Counted from the stretch's first letter, positions 22,911 to 35,522 are shown. The stretch: DNA of 64,000 nt from Nomascus leucogenys (GCF_006542625.1 NC_044391.1:8687001-8751000), one strand, 5' to 3'. Program-made: numbers and translations. The notes: generated by a model not told the origin, from the sequence alone.

Positions 22911-24689
22911 GAGTTTTTTTATTCTTATGGAACTGAAAAATGCGTTATCATTTGAAATTATTAGTCTAAAGTTTGCCTTCACTTGACTAAGATTGGGAAA
23001 AAAAGTTTTTAAGAAAACTTTGGAAAATCAAGACTTTTAAAATTTTATATTTGGCAACAGACATAATTGGCAGTAAGAAAGGAAATAACTAAAGTTGTGT
23101 TAATATAAATACAAATGTTTTGTTTCCATCTTAAATAAGAAAGGTTTTTGATGTCCTCTGGTGTAGATATTTATTGGAGAGAAGGCTGTTGCCAATCTAC
23201 ATTCCACTGCAGTTGATTTTAAAATATGGAGCTAAACAGGAAATGTCATGAATGATGTGACCATCTGCCAAGTGTAAATGGAGTCTGAGCAAGTGGATGT
23301 AATCTGTACAAAACAAGCAAATGCGTTGGAGTACAGCCTGAAAGATTTTTAAATCATGAAGCTACAAGCCCAATATATAATGTTTATTTTACATACTAGT
23401 AATTATTATGCAATTGGGTTTATTGTAACTCTTGTAACAACTGTGATAATTTTTGCTAAGTGAAATTAAACAGCATCTTATTCCAGTTTCAGAGTTTCCA
23501 TCTGATATACTTTAGAGTGCTTGGAATTCTTTAGTAGTTCTTTTCTGAAATCCTTAAGAGTTCTTTCCCTGCCAAGAAACCTGTTTTCATAGTAATTATA
23601 AATCAGGAATGCAGGTAAGAGGAAAGAAGAAACACAAAAGGGTGCTTTATGTAATCCCCACCCCTCTGCTCTGTTCAAAGGTGCCAAAAAGAAATCAGGG
23701 ATTGTTAAAACTCATACTGAAGGATTTATAGAAGCCATCAAATTGGGGACAAGTTACAATGGAAACTTTTCATTGTAAATGCAGTCAGCTAACAGTATGA
23801 TATCTCATTTTAATAATCAGTGGAGAAAAAGTTCTTTGAGGCAATGTGTATTCTAAAGTGATTTTTTTTCCCTTATGGAAACATAGATAGAATAATCATT
23901 TAAACAAAGCTTTAGGAGTAAAATGATACACTATTATTTTAGTTATACATGTTACATACATTTTTATTGAAATGTAGATGGCTACACCTTTATCAAATTA
24001 CAGTTTTATTGTTTCAGTGTTGTTTACATTAACTTCCATTAACTCTGTTGTGATTCATAGTTTAAAATGGGCCACAAAAATTACATTTATCATTTCACAA
24101 ATTTAAAATAAGTATCAACGTCGGGCTATCCTGTTCCTTTAATGGACCAGTTTAATCCTTAGTAACATAACCCTTTAAAGTCTACATGTCAAAAATAGCA
24201 TTTTTACTTGAAGAAAGTAAACATAAAAGAACTTTCAAGTTTTAGAATCTGTTTCCTTAACTGATTTTAATGGACTTCCAAAACAATCAAGGGCAGTGGG
24301 TGGCCTCTTACTCGCAGAAGCCAATTTTTAAGTGCATGTGTTTCTTTTCCATGTTGACCTCTTGCTGGGACATATTTTTGTTGTCTTTTAAAATGATATT
24401 TGCTAAATTATCTTATTGAAATGCTAAATCATGATATGTTACTTTTCAGTGGTCAATTTGAAATTCCACCCTTTATAAATTTCAAGTGATTTAAAAACAC
24501 TGACTTTTATATTCATGCTCAGATAACAACTGCATATTACAAATGACTTGTAAAGGTATGTGGATCTTCCACTAATAATTGTATTACTTGCATATTATTA
24601 GCATTAAAGAATATGTATCATTTACTTATTCTGTCATGCAAATTTATTGAAGGCATGTACATTTATTGAAGGCCTGCTATATGAGCAAA
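22911..24689. other. unique sequence, no gene seen
   Basis: About 1.8 kb with no identified repeat except a small tandem ATTTATTGAAGGC pair near 24641-24672. No plausible gene. The 23150-23350 stretch is a candidate for conservation testing. Confidence 0.5.
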
Positions 24690-24920
24690 TACAGCATATT
24701 TTTTTTAGGTACCTAATATGTGTGAGGCCCTTTGTTAAATGCATTTAATGCCATATATTATTTAGTTTTCATCATAACCTTGATGTAGTATACTGTTTTT
24801 ATCTTTGTTTACCAAATGAGGACATGAAGACAATAAAGAGACTCACCCAAGAACATATTTTTAGGAAGTGGTGGTTTAATGATGGAAACTCTCATCTGTC
24901 AGACTTTATGTACAGCTATG
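24690..24920 (-). mobile_element. MIR, antisense
   Basis: Reverse-complement MIR, decayed: 'gtgtgaggccctttgttaaa', 'accaaatgaggacatgaaga', then a 5' part near 'ctgtcagactttatg'. Confidence 0.7.
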
Positions 24921-25057
24921 GTGTACAGTAGCGGTCTATAAAATCTATCTTGTAGAATTCATGGTTTTCTAAAATACTACTGTGGTGATGATAGTTTTCT
25001 CTCTATTGAATTCTGCCATACTCTACCCACGGATTCTGCCTTCTCCTCTCTGTTGGC

Positions 25058-25497
25058 AATATAGTTTGGATATTTGTCCTCACCCAAATATCATGTTAAA
25101 ATGTAATCCCAAGTCTTGGAGATGGGACATGATGGGAGGTGTTTGGAATATGGGGGCAGATCACTCCTAAATGGCTTGGGCCATCCCCTTAATCAAAAGT
25201 GAGCCCTCGCTGCTCTGAATTCATATGATCATTTAAAAGTATGTGGCACCTCTTTTCTCTCTCTTTCTCTTTCTGTCTCTTGCTCGCATCTGCTTTTGCC
25301 ATGTGACATGCCAGCTCCCCTTTTGCCTTCTGCCATGATTATAAGTTTCCTGAGGTCTCATCAGGAGCCAAGCAGATGCCCAGCATCATGCTTCCTGAAC
25401 AGCCTGCAGAAACATGAATCAGTTAAACTTCTCTTCATTATAAATTACCCAGTATCAGGTGTTTCTTTGTGGCAGTGCAAGAACAGCCTAATATAGA
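25058..25497 (+). mobile_element. MaLR solo LTR (MST-like)
   Basis: Sense ERVL-MaLR long terminal repeat. It has 'atagtttggatatttgtcct' at the start, 'gccttctgccatgattataa' in the middle, and the end 'gcaagaacagcctaatata'. No internal retroviral sequence is present. The open frame at 25296-25496 is inside it and non-coding. Confidence 0.85.
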
Positions 25498-25689
25498 TGG
25501 CTTTTCTCCGTCTCCTTTGCTTCAAATGCAGAGAGGCAGTATCAGAGACAGAAACTGCATAAGGCTATGGCCTTGGATGACATCACCAGGAGTGTGTGAT
25601 GCAAAAATAGAGTTGAGGATAGAAACCGGAGAACACCAGTGATATGATCAAAATTATGCTTTAAGGACATGAATCTAACAGCAGGCATA

Positions 25690-26610
25690 TCTCCTTATTG
25701 ATATTCTCTGCTTATTCATACATCATTCTCCTGAATTTCTTTTTTGTCCATAGTTTTCTTCAGCTTTTTCAACATAAGACAATTAATTTAAAGTCTTTTT
25801 ATAGTATGTCCAAGGCTAGGCCTCCTCAGGAGTAGTTTCTCTTTTACCTGTAAAACAGTATTAATGCGCCATGCTTTTCTGTTTCTTTGTATGCTTTGTA
25901 ATTTTTTGTTGAGAACTGGACATTTTGAATATCGTAATGTAGTAAGTGTGGAAATTCTTCCCCCTCTTCAAGGATAGCTGTTGTTAACTTGATGAAAGCT
26001 GCAGTTGTCCATTTGTTTAACAACTTTTTTCTATTTTTTTTCAAAACTATATTCTTTGTCATGTGTGGTCACTAAAGTCTCTGTTCTATTATTTTTGCAG
26101 TCAGCCAGTGATCCTACAGCGAATTCCTTGAATGCCTAGATCCAATAAGAAAATAGAAAAAAGTGTCTATCTTTTTAAGTTCCTTTGACAGCTGCTTTAG
26201 CCCAATGGGGTTGAAAGAATGGCCAGCCTCTGTGCTTCTGTGCAGGTTTCTCAATGAACAGCCAAGCGTGTAAAAACACACAAGCACGATTGTTGGAGGA
26301 CAACATCCTTATTGTCCACTCTAGCACCAACAAGCCATACCAAAGACATGGTCTTATCTCCCTATGGCTGCCAGTTTGGAGCTGGGGCTAGAGGATGGTA
26401 GCTGCTTTGTGAAATGCCAAAATTCACTGAAATTTGCTAGGCCTCTTTTTCCCGTTACACTCTCCTCATTTTGCAAGTGTCTCACCAGACTTCAGAGTCT
26501 GAAATACTATAGTTTATTCTGACAGTTCTCGCCACCTCAGCTGGTTTCAGTGGAGACATCAATTCTTGGAGCTTCCTATTCAACCATCATCTGTGACATA
26601 ATTCTATTTT
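25690..26610 (-). mobile_element. L1M 5' UTR-like fragment, antisense
   Basis: 'gagaactggacattttgaat', 'catgtgtggtcactaaagtc' and the end 'cttggagcttcctattcaac' match the order of L1M 5' regions in reverse complement and resemble 6763-7810 and 62650-63480. No ORF follows, so it is an isolated fragment. Confidence 0.6.
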
Positions 26611-26671
26611 CCTTTTGGCTCATTTTAAAATTTCTTTCTACTTTTTTTTATAGGTGACTTTTATGTAAGTA

Positions 26672-26973
26672 GTTTTTTTTTTTTTTTTTTGAGACGGAGT
26701 CTTGCTCAGTCACCCAGGCTGGAGTGCAGTGGCATGATCTCAGCTCACTGCAAGCTCCGCCTCCTGGGTTCATGCCATTCTCCTGCCTCAGCCTCCTGAG
26801 TAGCTGGGACTATAGGCACCCGCCACCACGCCCAGCTAATTTTTTTTTGTATTTTTAGTAGAGACAGGGTTTCACTGTGTTCGCCAGGATGTTCTCAATC
26901 TCCTGACCTCGTGATCCACCCGCCTCGGGCCCCCAAAGTGCTGGGATTACAGGTGTGAGCCACCGCACCGGGC
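26672..26973 (-). mobile_element. AluY-like, antisense
   Basis: Full-length antisense Alu with exact 12-bp duplications TTTATGTAAGTA at 26660-26671 and 26974-26985. Confidence 0.95.
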
Positions 26974-27007
26974 TTTATGTAAGTACTTTTAATTAATTTG
27001 GAATTTT

Positions 27008-27550
27008 AAGTACACTCGACTCTGAATAATGTGGTAGTTGGGACTCTGATGTCACCCCACCCAGTCAAAAATTCATATATGACTTGATTTTCCAAAACTT
27101 TATTAATAGTCTACTGTTGACCAGAAGCATTACTGATACTGTCAACAGTTGATTAACACATATTTGTATGTTATATGCATTATATACTGTATCGTTGCAA
27201 TAAAGTAAGTAAACAAAATATCACAAAGAAAATCATGAGGAAGAGAAAATACATTTACAATGCTGTACTGTATTTGTCCGTACCATAAGTTTACATTGTC
27301 TTTTAACAAAATGAATTGTCTGTCAGAAATAGCAGGCCATCTGCAGCCGCAGACCTCAATCTATGGCACATATCAAGCAATTCTATTTTTTTTAAATGTT
27401 GTGACTTCTCTGCTTCTTGCAAGGACTTCCGGCATCACCAGTGGCATTTTATATGGGTCCCATGGTGATTATTCAAGATTTATGGTATCACACTAAACAC
27501 AGTGAAAAATACATGAGAACTGAGACACACAGAGAGAGAGAGAGCACTTT
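27008..27550. mobile_element. Tigger-family DNA transposon, left part
   Basis: Matches a Tigger (mariner-like) element: 'cgactctgaataatgtgg', 'agtctactgttgaccagaag', 'gttatatgcattatatactg', 'aggaagagaaaatacattta'. It is interrupted by the Alu cluster and appears to resume at 28150. The 78-codon frame at 27260-27496 is not a recognisable transposase. Confidence 0.65.
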
Positions 27551-27849
27551 TTATTTTTCATTTTTGAGATAGAGTCTCATTCTATTGCCCAGGCTAGAGT
27601 GCAGTGGCGCTATCTTGGCCCAGTGCAACCTCTGCCTTCTGCGTTCAAGTGATTCTCCTACCTCAGCCCCCTGAGTAGCTAGGATTACAGGCACCCTCCA
27701 CCATACCCAGCTAATTTTTTTGTAATTTTAGTAGAGACGGGGTTTCACCATGTTGGCCAAGCTGGTCTTGGACTGCTGACCTCAGGTGATCCGCCCGCCT
27801 CGGCCTCCCAAAGTGCTGGGATTACAGGCGTGAGCCACCGTGCCTGGCC
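27551..27849 (-). mobile_element. AluS-like, antisense
   Basis: Full-length antisense Alu with a degraded T-rich tail at 27551-27565. It belongs to a cluster of nested Alus inserted in the Tigger fossil. Confidence 0.93.
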
Positions 27850-27858
27850 ATCAGCCAA

Positions 27859-28150
27859 TTTTTTTTTTTTTTAAAGAGACAGAGACCAGCGTAGCCAACA
27901 GGCGAAACCTCATCTCTACTAAAAATACAAAAATTAGCCAGGCGTGGTGGTGTGTGCCTGTAATCCCAGCTACTCAGGAGGCTGCGGCAGGAGAATCACT
28001 TGAACCCGGCAGGTGGAGGTTGCAGTGAGCTGAGATTGCGCCCTACACTCTGGTCTGGGTGACAGGGCGAGACTTGGTCTCAAAAAAAAAAAAAAAAAAA
28101 GAAAGACATAGAGTCTGCATCAGTCGCCCAGGCTGGAGTGCAGTGGCACG
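27859..28150 (-). mobile_element. truncated antisense Alu, split by another Alu
   Basis: T14 plus AAAGAGACAGAG (27859-27884) and, after the inserted Alu, TCTGCATCAGTCGCCCAGGC through 'agtggcacg' (28114-28150). Only about 60 bases of the Alu 3' end remain. Confidence 0.75.
27885..28100 (+). mobile_element. 5'-truncated Alu nested in an Alu
   Basis: Sense Alu starting within the left monomer (ACCAGCGTAGCC) and ending in A19. It is flanked by imperfect 12-bp duplications: AAAGAGACAGAG (27873-27884) and AAAGACATAGAG (28102-28113). Confidence 0.85.
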
Positions 28151-28424
28151 AGAGAGATCACTTTTACCATGACGTGCAAATTATGGGAGAGATAAACTGT
28201 TCACATTAAGATGATTGGCCACACTATGTTTTAAGAAGATACTTGTAACATTTGAGCTCACTGCAGTGGCAACAGGAGCTGGCTATGAAATTATGATGAT
28301 GGTACAGTATACACTACTGTTAATACTGCATTTTTACATTTGCTTATATTTCTCTCAATGGCAAATGGCACCATGTACAATCTATTAGTGTTAAATTTTA
28401 ACCATCAGCATACTTCAAAATAAT
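28150..28424. mobile_element. Tigger-family DNA transposon, right part (probable)
   Basis: GAGAGAGATCACTTT here echoes GAGAGAGAGCACTTT just before 27551, so target sequence resumes. The following ~260 bp is probably the rest of the Tigger fossil, but its right end is uncertain. Confidence 0.45.
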
Positions 28425-30298
28425 AAGAGCCATATATTACAAACCCACAGCCAGCATCATGCTGAATGGGCAAAAGCTGGAAGCATTCCCCTTGAAAACT
28501 GGAACAAGACAAGGATGCCCTCTTTCACCACTTCTCTCCAACATAGTATTGAAAGTCCTGGCCAGGGCAATCAGGCAAGAGAAAGAAAGGGCACCCAAAT
28601 AGGAAGAGAGGAAGTCAAACTACCCCTGTTTGCAGACAACACGATCTTCTATCTCGAAAGCATCGTAGTCTTAGCCCAAAAGCTTCTTAAGCTGATAAAA
28701 AACTTCAACAAAGTCTTAGGATACAAAATCAATGTGTAAAAATTACTAACACTCCCATACGCCAACAGCAGTCAAGCTGAGTTCCAAATAAAGAAGAAAC
28801 ACCCATTTACAATTGCCACAAAAAGAATAAAATACTAGAAATACAGCCAACTAGGGAGTTGAAATATCTCTACAAGGAGAACTATAAACCACTGCTCAAA
28901 GAAATCAGCGATGACACGAACAAATGGGAAAATATTCCATGCTCATGGATAGGAAGAATCAATATAAAAAAGACCATACTGCCCAAAGCAATTTATAGAT
29001 TCAATGCCATTTCTATTAAACTACCATTGACATTCTTCACAGAACTAGAAAAAAACTATTTTAAAATTTATTTGAAACTAAAAAAGAGCCAGATAGCAAA
29101 GGCAATCCTAAGCAAAAAGAACAAAGCTGGAGGCATCATGCTACCTGACTTCAAACTATATTACAGGGCTACAGTAACCAAAACAGCATGGTACTGGCAC
29201 AAAAACAGACATCTAGACCAATGGAACGGAATAGAGAACCCAGAGATAAGACCACACACCTTTAACTATCTGATCTTCTACAACCTGACAGAAATAAACA
29301 ATGGGGAAAGATTCCATGTTCAACAAATGGTGCTGGGATAACTGACTAGCCATATACAGAAGATTAAAACTGGACCCCTTACTTATACCATATACAAAAA
29401 TTAACTCAAGAATGGATTAAAGAACTTAAACAAATGTACAAGAAACAGACAACCCCATTAAAACATGGGCAAAGGACATGAATAGACACTTTTCAAAAGA
29501 AGACATACAGGCAACCAAAAATCATATTTAAAAAAGCTCAACACCACTGATCATTCAAAAATATAAGTCAAAACCACAATGAGATACCATCTCACACCAG
29601 TCAGAATGGCTATTATTAAAAAGGCAGAAAACAACAGATGCTGGCAAGGTTGTGGAGAAAAAGGAGCACTTACATACTGTTGGTAGGAGTTTAATTAGTT
29701 CAACAATTGTGGAAGACTGTGTGATGATTTTTAAAAGACCTAGAGACAGAAACACCATTTGAGCTAGCAATCTTATTACTGGCTACATACTCCCCAAAAT
29801 ATCAGTTGTCTGTTATAAAGATACATGCACATGTATGTTCATTACAGCCCTAGTCATGATAACAAAGACATGGAATCAATCTAAATGCCCATCAATGATA
29901 GATTGGATAAAGAAAATGTGGTATGTTACATCATAGAATACTATGCAGCCATAAAAGGAACAAGATCATGTCCTTTGCAGGGATATGGATGGAGCCAGAG
30001 GCCATTATCCTTAGCAAACTAACACAGAAACAGAAAACCAATTGCCTCAAGTTCTCACTTGTAAGTGGGAACTAAATAATGAGAACAAATGGATGCACAG
30101 AGGGGAACAACACACACTGGGGCTAATCAGAAGATGGAAGGTAAAAAAAGAGAGGATCAGGAAAAATAACTAATGGGCACTAGGCTTAATACTTGGGTGA
30201 TGAAATAATCTGTACAACAAACTTCCATGACACAAGTTTAGTTATGTAACAAACCTGCACATGTATCCCTGAACTTAAAATAAAAATTTTAAAAATTT
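28425..30298 (+). mobile_element. L1P 3' half, sense, internally deleted
   Basis: Primate L1 truncated in the ORF2 reverse transcriptase region and ending in the 3' UTR ('aacctgcacatgtatccctg') with a short A-rich tail. About 0.3 kb of ORF2 is missing near 29425, where 'gaacttaaa' jumps to 'caaatgtacaag'. This occurs at a short similarity between ACTTAAA and ACTCAAA. Confidence 0.9.
28515..29341 (+). pseudogene. L1 ORF2 relic (reverse transcriptase, C-terminal part)
   Basis: Two frames, 28515-28739 and 28859-29341, encode consecutive parts of L1 ORF2. The first contains the RT active-site box as FADN instead of FADD, so a catalytic aspartate is replaced, and ends with GYKINV followed by a stop. 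The second covers the thumb and post-RT region (WKDIPCSW-like, GGIMLPDF, YWHKNRHLDQWN). Frame breaks, the active-site change, and loss of both ends make it non-functional. Confidence 0.85.
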
Positions 30299-30304
30299 AG
30301 CCTT

Positions 30305-30655
30305 CTATAAGAGATCTGTGTTTATTGTAGCAACATGGATGCAGCTGGAGGCCATTATCTTAAGCAAATTAACCCAGAACAGAAAACCAAATATTGCATG
30401 TTCTCACTTGTAAGTGGGAGCTAAACACTGGGTACTTATGGACATAAAGATGGCAACAATAGACACTGAGGCCTACTAGATGGGGGAAAGGAGGGAAGTG
30501 GACATGGGTTGAGACGCTTACTGTTAGGTACTATGTTCACTACCTGGGTGATGGGACATTTGTACCCCAACCCTCAGCATCATGCAATATACCCATGTAA
30601 CAGATCTGCATATGTACTCCCTGAATCTAAAATAAAAGTTGAAGTCATTTAAAAA
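30305..30655 (+). mobile_element. second L1P 3' end, sense
   Basis: A separate short L1 end directly downstream of the previous one: 'gcaacatggatgcagctgga' through 'atgtactccctgaatctaaa' and an A-rich tail. The same ORF2-end/3' UTR segment thus occurs twice in tandem (29970-30290 and 30325-30655). Confidence 0.88.
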
Positions 30656-31994
30656 AATTAAGTTTTCTGCCTTAGGAATGTGACTTCTTTTTTTTTTTTC
30701 AAAGTAAAAATAACCTCCATGAGACTTTTTTTTTAAATTTCATTTGTTATTCTATTCCCATAGAATACATTTTTATATTTCATCAACTCCATATGGACTT
30801 TCTAAGTCCTAAATGGAAACTGAGATACCTTCAACTAGATAACTGAACTTGATATATTTCAAGAATTGTTATGTATTTCAAAATTTTACAGATACAAATA
30901 TTTTTATACTAGTTCCTTTTGTCCTCCCTCCCTTCCTTCTTTCCTTTTTCCTCTCTCCTGTCTTCCCTCCTTCCTTCATTCCTTTTATTCACATATTACA
31001 TACATAATATCACTTATATGTGTAAATATATACAGTTAGACTTTTCTGAAACTTTATATGACTTCAAAAGATTATTCTAATTCATTATGTAGATCAATAA
31101 ACTGATATCCTTTGAGAGGGTTTTAAGTATTATAAGTGACTTAGTACGCAGAAGCTGGACTTTGCCTTGTTATATATGATAATTAAATAATTGATTTCAA
31201 AATATATAAATTAAGATGGAAAATTATTTAAGGATTGTGTGAACCTATTATTTTAAAGTTACTTAAAAATATAATTTCTAGTCATCAGAAATATGTTACG
31301 GTTTTGCCATGAGTTAAATATTAGTCCAAAATAAATCTACATTTTGTTATAATGTATATGCCTGTTTGGACTGTCTGTTCCTAAATTTCATTCTCCCCAG
31401 CTCTGTAGTCCCTTAGCTCTATTATGTGGCTCCCAGTGGAGTCCCACCTTAGGTTTCTTACATTGATGGCAACTTGGATGCATGCCTCTGAAGCTGACCC
31501 ATGCCTGACCCTGCCCTATGTATGAATTTGTGTCTGCTTGTAGATCTCTGCCATATAGCTCTGCAGTATAGCATTTCCATAGCTAACCTCAAGCCTGTGC
31601 TGTCCAGACTAAGTCTGTGGTACCCATGGATCTATAGAATACTAAAGGCTTCACTGACATGTTGAATCCAAACTCACCATATATTAAGTAAAACCAGATT
31701 GAGATCTTAAAATGTGTTTATCCTCCCAACAGTAAGTTTTTTAGACCCAAGAAAGTGGAGAGATATAAGAGAGAGATTATCATTACGGTTTAGAGGAGTG
31801 TATCTCATTGAAATATTGTTAAATGAGACCTGATCAAAACTAAGATATGGTTTCACAATACATGTCAAACACATTTAGGTCAGGAGTTTGGAAAACTTCT
31901 GAATGAGCATGTTAACATGAATATTGATATGGAGTCTCTTTCATAAGGAATGGAGGAATGGCAAACAGAAATTAATGTTCGAAGTCAATAACCT
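30656..31994. other. unique sequence, no gene seen
   Basis: AT-rich DNA with a pyrimidine tract at 30918-30990. The 31390-31640 stretch has balanced composition but no open frame or known repeat. Confidence 0.5.
30918..30990 (+). repeat. (TTCC)n pyrimidine tract
   Basis: Imperfect CCTT/TTCC units with only two purines in the core. Capable of triplex or slippage. Confidence 0.85.
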
Positions 31995-32385
31995 AGTGTG
32001 CAAGTTCTTCATGATCTAACTCCATTTCATTTTATAAGCTGCTTTCACTGTCTACCCTTTAGCTATGCCAAGGGCCAGAAAATTGAATATATTCTGTCTT
32101 CCTTAGTGTATTTGTTTTTTCTCCTTTTCACATTTTCTTACCTTAGTTCCTCTGCCTGGAATCTCTTTCTCCTCATGACTGTAAGCCATGCGTCATATCT
32201 GTTCTTTCAGACTCATATCATCTTGTGCAAAGCCCTCATTCCTCCCTTTCTTCCCCACCTCCTCTCTCCCACCAACACAGAAGTAATTCCTCTTTCTTCT
32301 TAATTCCTACTGAAATTTTGGCATGAGTATAATTTCTTACAGTTTTATATCAATGGCTTAGTCTCATTATTGCTTGCCATATGTG
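31995..32385 (+). mobile_element. L2, sense
   Basis: LINE-2 segment: 'gttcttcatgatctaactcc', 'ttcctctgcctggaatctct', 'tctttcagactcatatcatc'. The 101-codon frame at 31998-32303 is within it and is not a gene. Confidence 0.75.
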
Positions 32386-32394
32386 AGGGGAGTT

Positions 32395-32766
32395 GTTATG
32401 GACTGAATGTTTGTATTTCTCCAGAATTCATGTGTTGAAGCCCTAATCCCAAATGTGATTAGATTAGGATTTGAGAGTCTTTGTCAGGTAATTAGGTTAA
32501 GATGATGTCATGCGGGTAGAGCCCTATGTTAGGATTACTGTCCTTATAAGAAGAGGAAGAGACACCAGAGCTTTCCTTCTCCACCATATGAGGACACAGA
32601 GAAAAAGTGACCACCTGCAAGTCAGGAAGAGGGCCATCACCAAGAACTGAATCTGCCAGTAACTTGATCTTGTACTTCCTAGTCTATGGAAATGTAAGAA
32701 ATAAATGTCTGCTGTTTAAATGAACCAATCTATGATTTGTTACAGCAACCCAAACTGACATGTAGA
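32395..32766 (+). mobile_element. MaLR solo LTR (MLT1/MST-like)
   Basis: Begins TGTTATGGACTGAATG, contains 'gtccttataagaagagga' and the 'caccatatgaggacacagag' block, and ends near 'acagcaacccaaactgaca'. No internal region is present. Confidence 0.82.
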
Positions 32767-34510
32767 GGAATATTATGTCCTATGAATAGGACAGTAGTTT
32801 TGGTATACATGGAATCAGTGTGTCAATTGAGATTGCATTGAATTTATAGATCAATTTAAGGAAAATTGACATCTTTGAGTTATCAAGCCTTTCAACCCAT
32901 GAAGATGGAGTTGCTCTCCATATATTTAGATCTTCTTTAATTTCTGTCAGCATTGCTTTGTAGTTTTCTGTGTATAGGTCTTACATCTTTTGTCAGATTT
33001 ATACCTGAGTATTACATATTTTCGATGCTATGGTAAATGGAAAAGGTTTTTATTCAGTGTTAAACTGCTTGTTGCTAGCATGTAGAAATACATTTTTTAA
33101 ATATTGCTCTCACAAATTGCAACCCTGCTAAGCTTTTTAGCCCTAGAAGCTTTTGCACAGAATATGTAGATCTTCTACATAGTTATGTTTTACTTCTTCC
33201 TTTCTTATGTGAATGCCTTTCTTTTTTTTGCCTTTTTTTTAGTGTCTTATATTGCCTTATCACAATGGCTAGAGCTTCCCATACAATGCTGAATAGCAGT
33301 GGTGTGAGGAGACATCCTTGCCTTGTTCCTAATCTTAGGGGTAAAGCTTTTGGTCTTTCCCCATTGAGTATAATGTTAGCTGCAGGTTGTTTTTAAAAAA
33401 TACATAAAATGTGCCTATTATTCCAATTTTGCTGAGAAGTTTAATATTTTCCTTAATCAGGTATTGATGTTGGATTTTGTCAAATGCTTTTATGCATCTG
33501 TTGATATGATTATATGTATTTTCTTATTTGTCCTGTTGATATGGTGAATTATACGGGTTGACCTTTGAATATTAAACCATCATTATATTCCTAGAATAAA
33601 CTCTATTGTGTCAAAATATACTATCTTTTTAATATATTGTTGGATATGATTAAAATTTTAAGATTTTTTGTATATATTGATTAGGGCTGCTGACCTAAAG
33701 CTTTCTTTTTTCTGATGTTGATAGTAGAGCAATGTTGATCTCATAGAATATGTCAGCAAGTGTTCCCTCGTCATCAACTTTCTGTAAGAGTTTGTGTAGT
33801 ATTGCTCTCATTTTCTCTTAAAGTGTCTGGTGGAATTCATCAGTGAAGACATCTGGTCCTGGAGTGATTATTGATTATTAGTTTGTTTTTTGTGGGGGAA
33901 GGTTTTTAATTACAAGTTTAATTTTTATAATAGATATAGGGCTATTTGTATTTTTTGAGCAAGGTTTGGTAGTTCAAGTTTTTTAACCAATTTATACAGT
34001 TCATCTAATTTGTCAAATTTAGGGGAATAGAGCTATTCATAATATTTTCTTATTATCCTTTTAACGTACGTAATCTGTTAAAATGTCATTTCTCTCAGTG
34101 CCAATTTTTGTAATTTGTGTCTTCTTTATTTTTTTCATGATCAGCTGGCTAGAAATTTATTAAGCACATTGATCTTCTCAAACAGCAGCTTTTGATTTCA
34201 TTGGTTTTTCTCTGTCATTTTGTTTTTTATTTAATTCATTTCCACTTTGATATTTAGTATTTATTTTCTTCTGCTCATTTGGTGTTTCATTTACTCTTCT
34301 TTTTCTGGTTTCTTAAAGTGGCAGCTAGTACTTCTTTAGCTGCAATCCACTGATGTTGGAATGTTGTTTTAATTTTAATCAACTATACATACTTTCTAAT
34401 TTCTCTTTTAATTTCTTCTTTGACTCATGGGTTATTTAGAAGTGTGTAATTTCGTTTCCAAATATTTGAGGATTTTCCAAGCATCTTTATGGATTTTTTA
34501 TGTTTATTTT

Positions 34511-34634
34511 TGTTTTTAGAGACAGGGTATCTCTATAATGCCCAAGGTGGACTAGAACTCCTGGACTCAAGTGACCCTTCCACCTCAGCCTTCCAAGTAG
34601 CTGGGACTACAGGTGTGTGCCACTGCACCTGCTA
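34511..34634 (-). mobile_element. Alu monomer, antisense
   Basis: About 120 bases matching a single Alu monomer ('gagacagggtatctctataa' to 'ccactgcacctgctat'), consistent with a FLAM-type or truncated AluJ insertion in the L1M. Confidence 0.75.
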
Positions 34635-35227
34635 TAGATTTCTAATTTAACTTCATTGTGATAGGACAGTATACTTAGTATGACTTAAATCCTTTTAAAT
34701 CTATTGAGACATGGTTTATGGTCCATGGTGTTGTTTGTCTTGGTAAATGTTCCATGTGCACTTGAAAAACATTTGTACTCTGCTGTTAGTGAGTAGAGGG
34801 TTCTATAAACATCAAGTCAAGCAGTTGATAGTTTTATTCTATATCCTTACTGGTTTTTCTCTACTTGTTCTATTAATCATTCAGAGAATGGTGTTGAAAT
34901 CTCTGACTATCATTGTGGATTTGTGTATTTATTCTTGTAGTTCTATAGTTTTTGCTTCATCTGTTTTGAATCTTTGTTATTAGGCATAAAAGTCTAGGAT
35001 AATTGTCTCTTTTTGATGAATGAATCCTTTTATCATACTGAAACCCTCTTTATTCTTGGTAATATCATTTTCTCTGGAATCTACTTTTATAGCCATTCTG
35101 ATTTTCTTGGATTAGTGTTAGCATGGTATATATTGTGACATTCTTCTAACTTTTTTGTGTCTTTACATTTAAAGGGGATTATCTGTATCAGCCTATAGTT
35201 TGGTGTTGATTTTTAAAATCCAATCTG

Positions 35228-35522
35228 GGCCGGGCACAGTGGCTCACACCTGTAATCCCAGCACTTTGGGAGGCCGAGGAGGGCAGATTATGAGGTCAGG
35301 AGATCGAGACCATCCTGCCTAACACGGTGAAACCCTGTCTCTACTAAAAATACAAAAAATTAGCTGGGCATGGTGGCGGGTGCCTGTAGTCCCAGCTACT
35401 CGGGAGGCTGAGGCAGGAGAATGGCGTCAACCCAGAAGGTGGAGCTTGCAGTGAGCTGAGATCACGCCACTGCACATCAGCCTGGACAAAAAAGCCAGAC
35501 TCCGTCTCAAAAAAAAAAAAAA
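35228..35522 (+). mobile_element. AluY-like, sense
   Basis: Full-length, with exact 13-bp duplications AAAATCCAATCTG at 35215-35227 and 35523-35535. It has the full 'catcctgcctaac' segment, so it lacks the AluYd deletion. Confidence 0.95.

Noticed and set aside
25058..25497. possible provirus at the MaLR LTR
   Set aside because: Only a solitary LTR; no internal region or second LTR nearby.
28859..29341. 160-codon open frame as a gene
   Set aside because: It is a broken piece of L1 ORF2 lacking the catalytic region.
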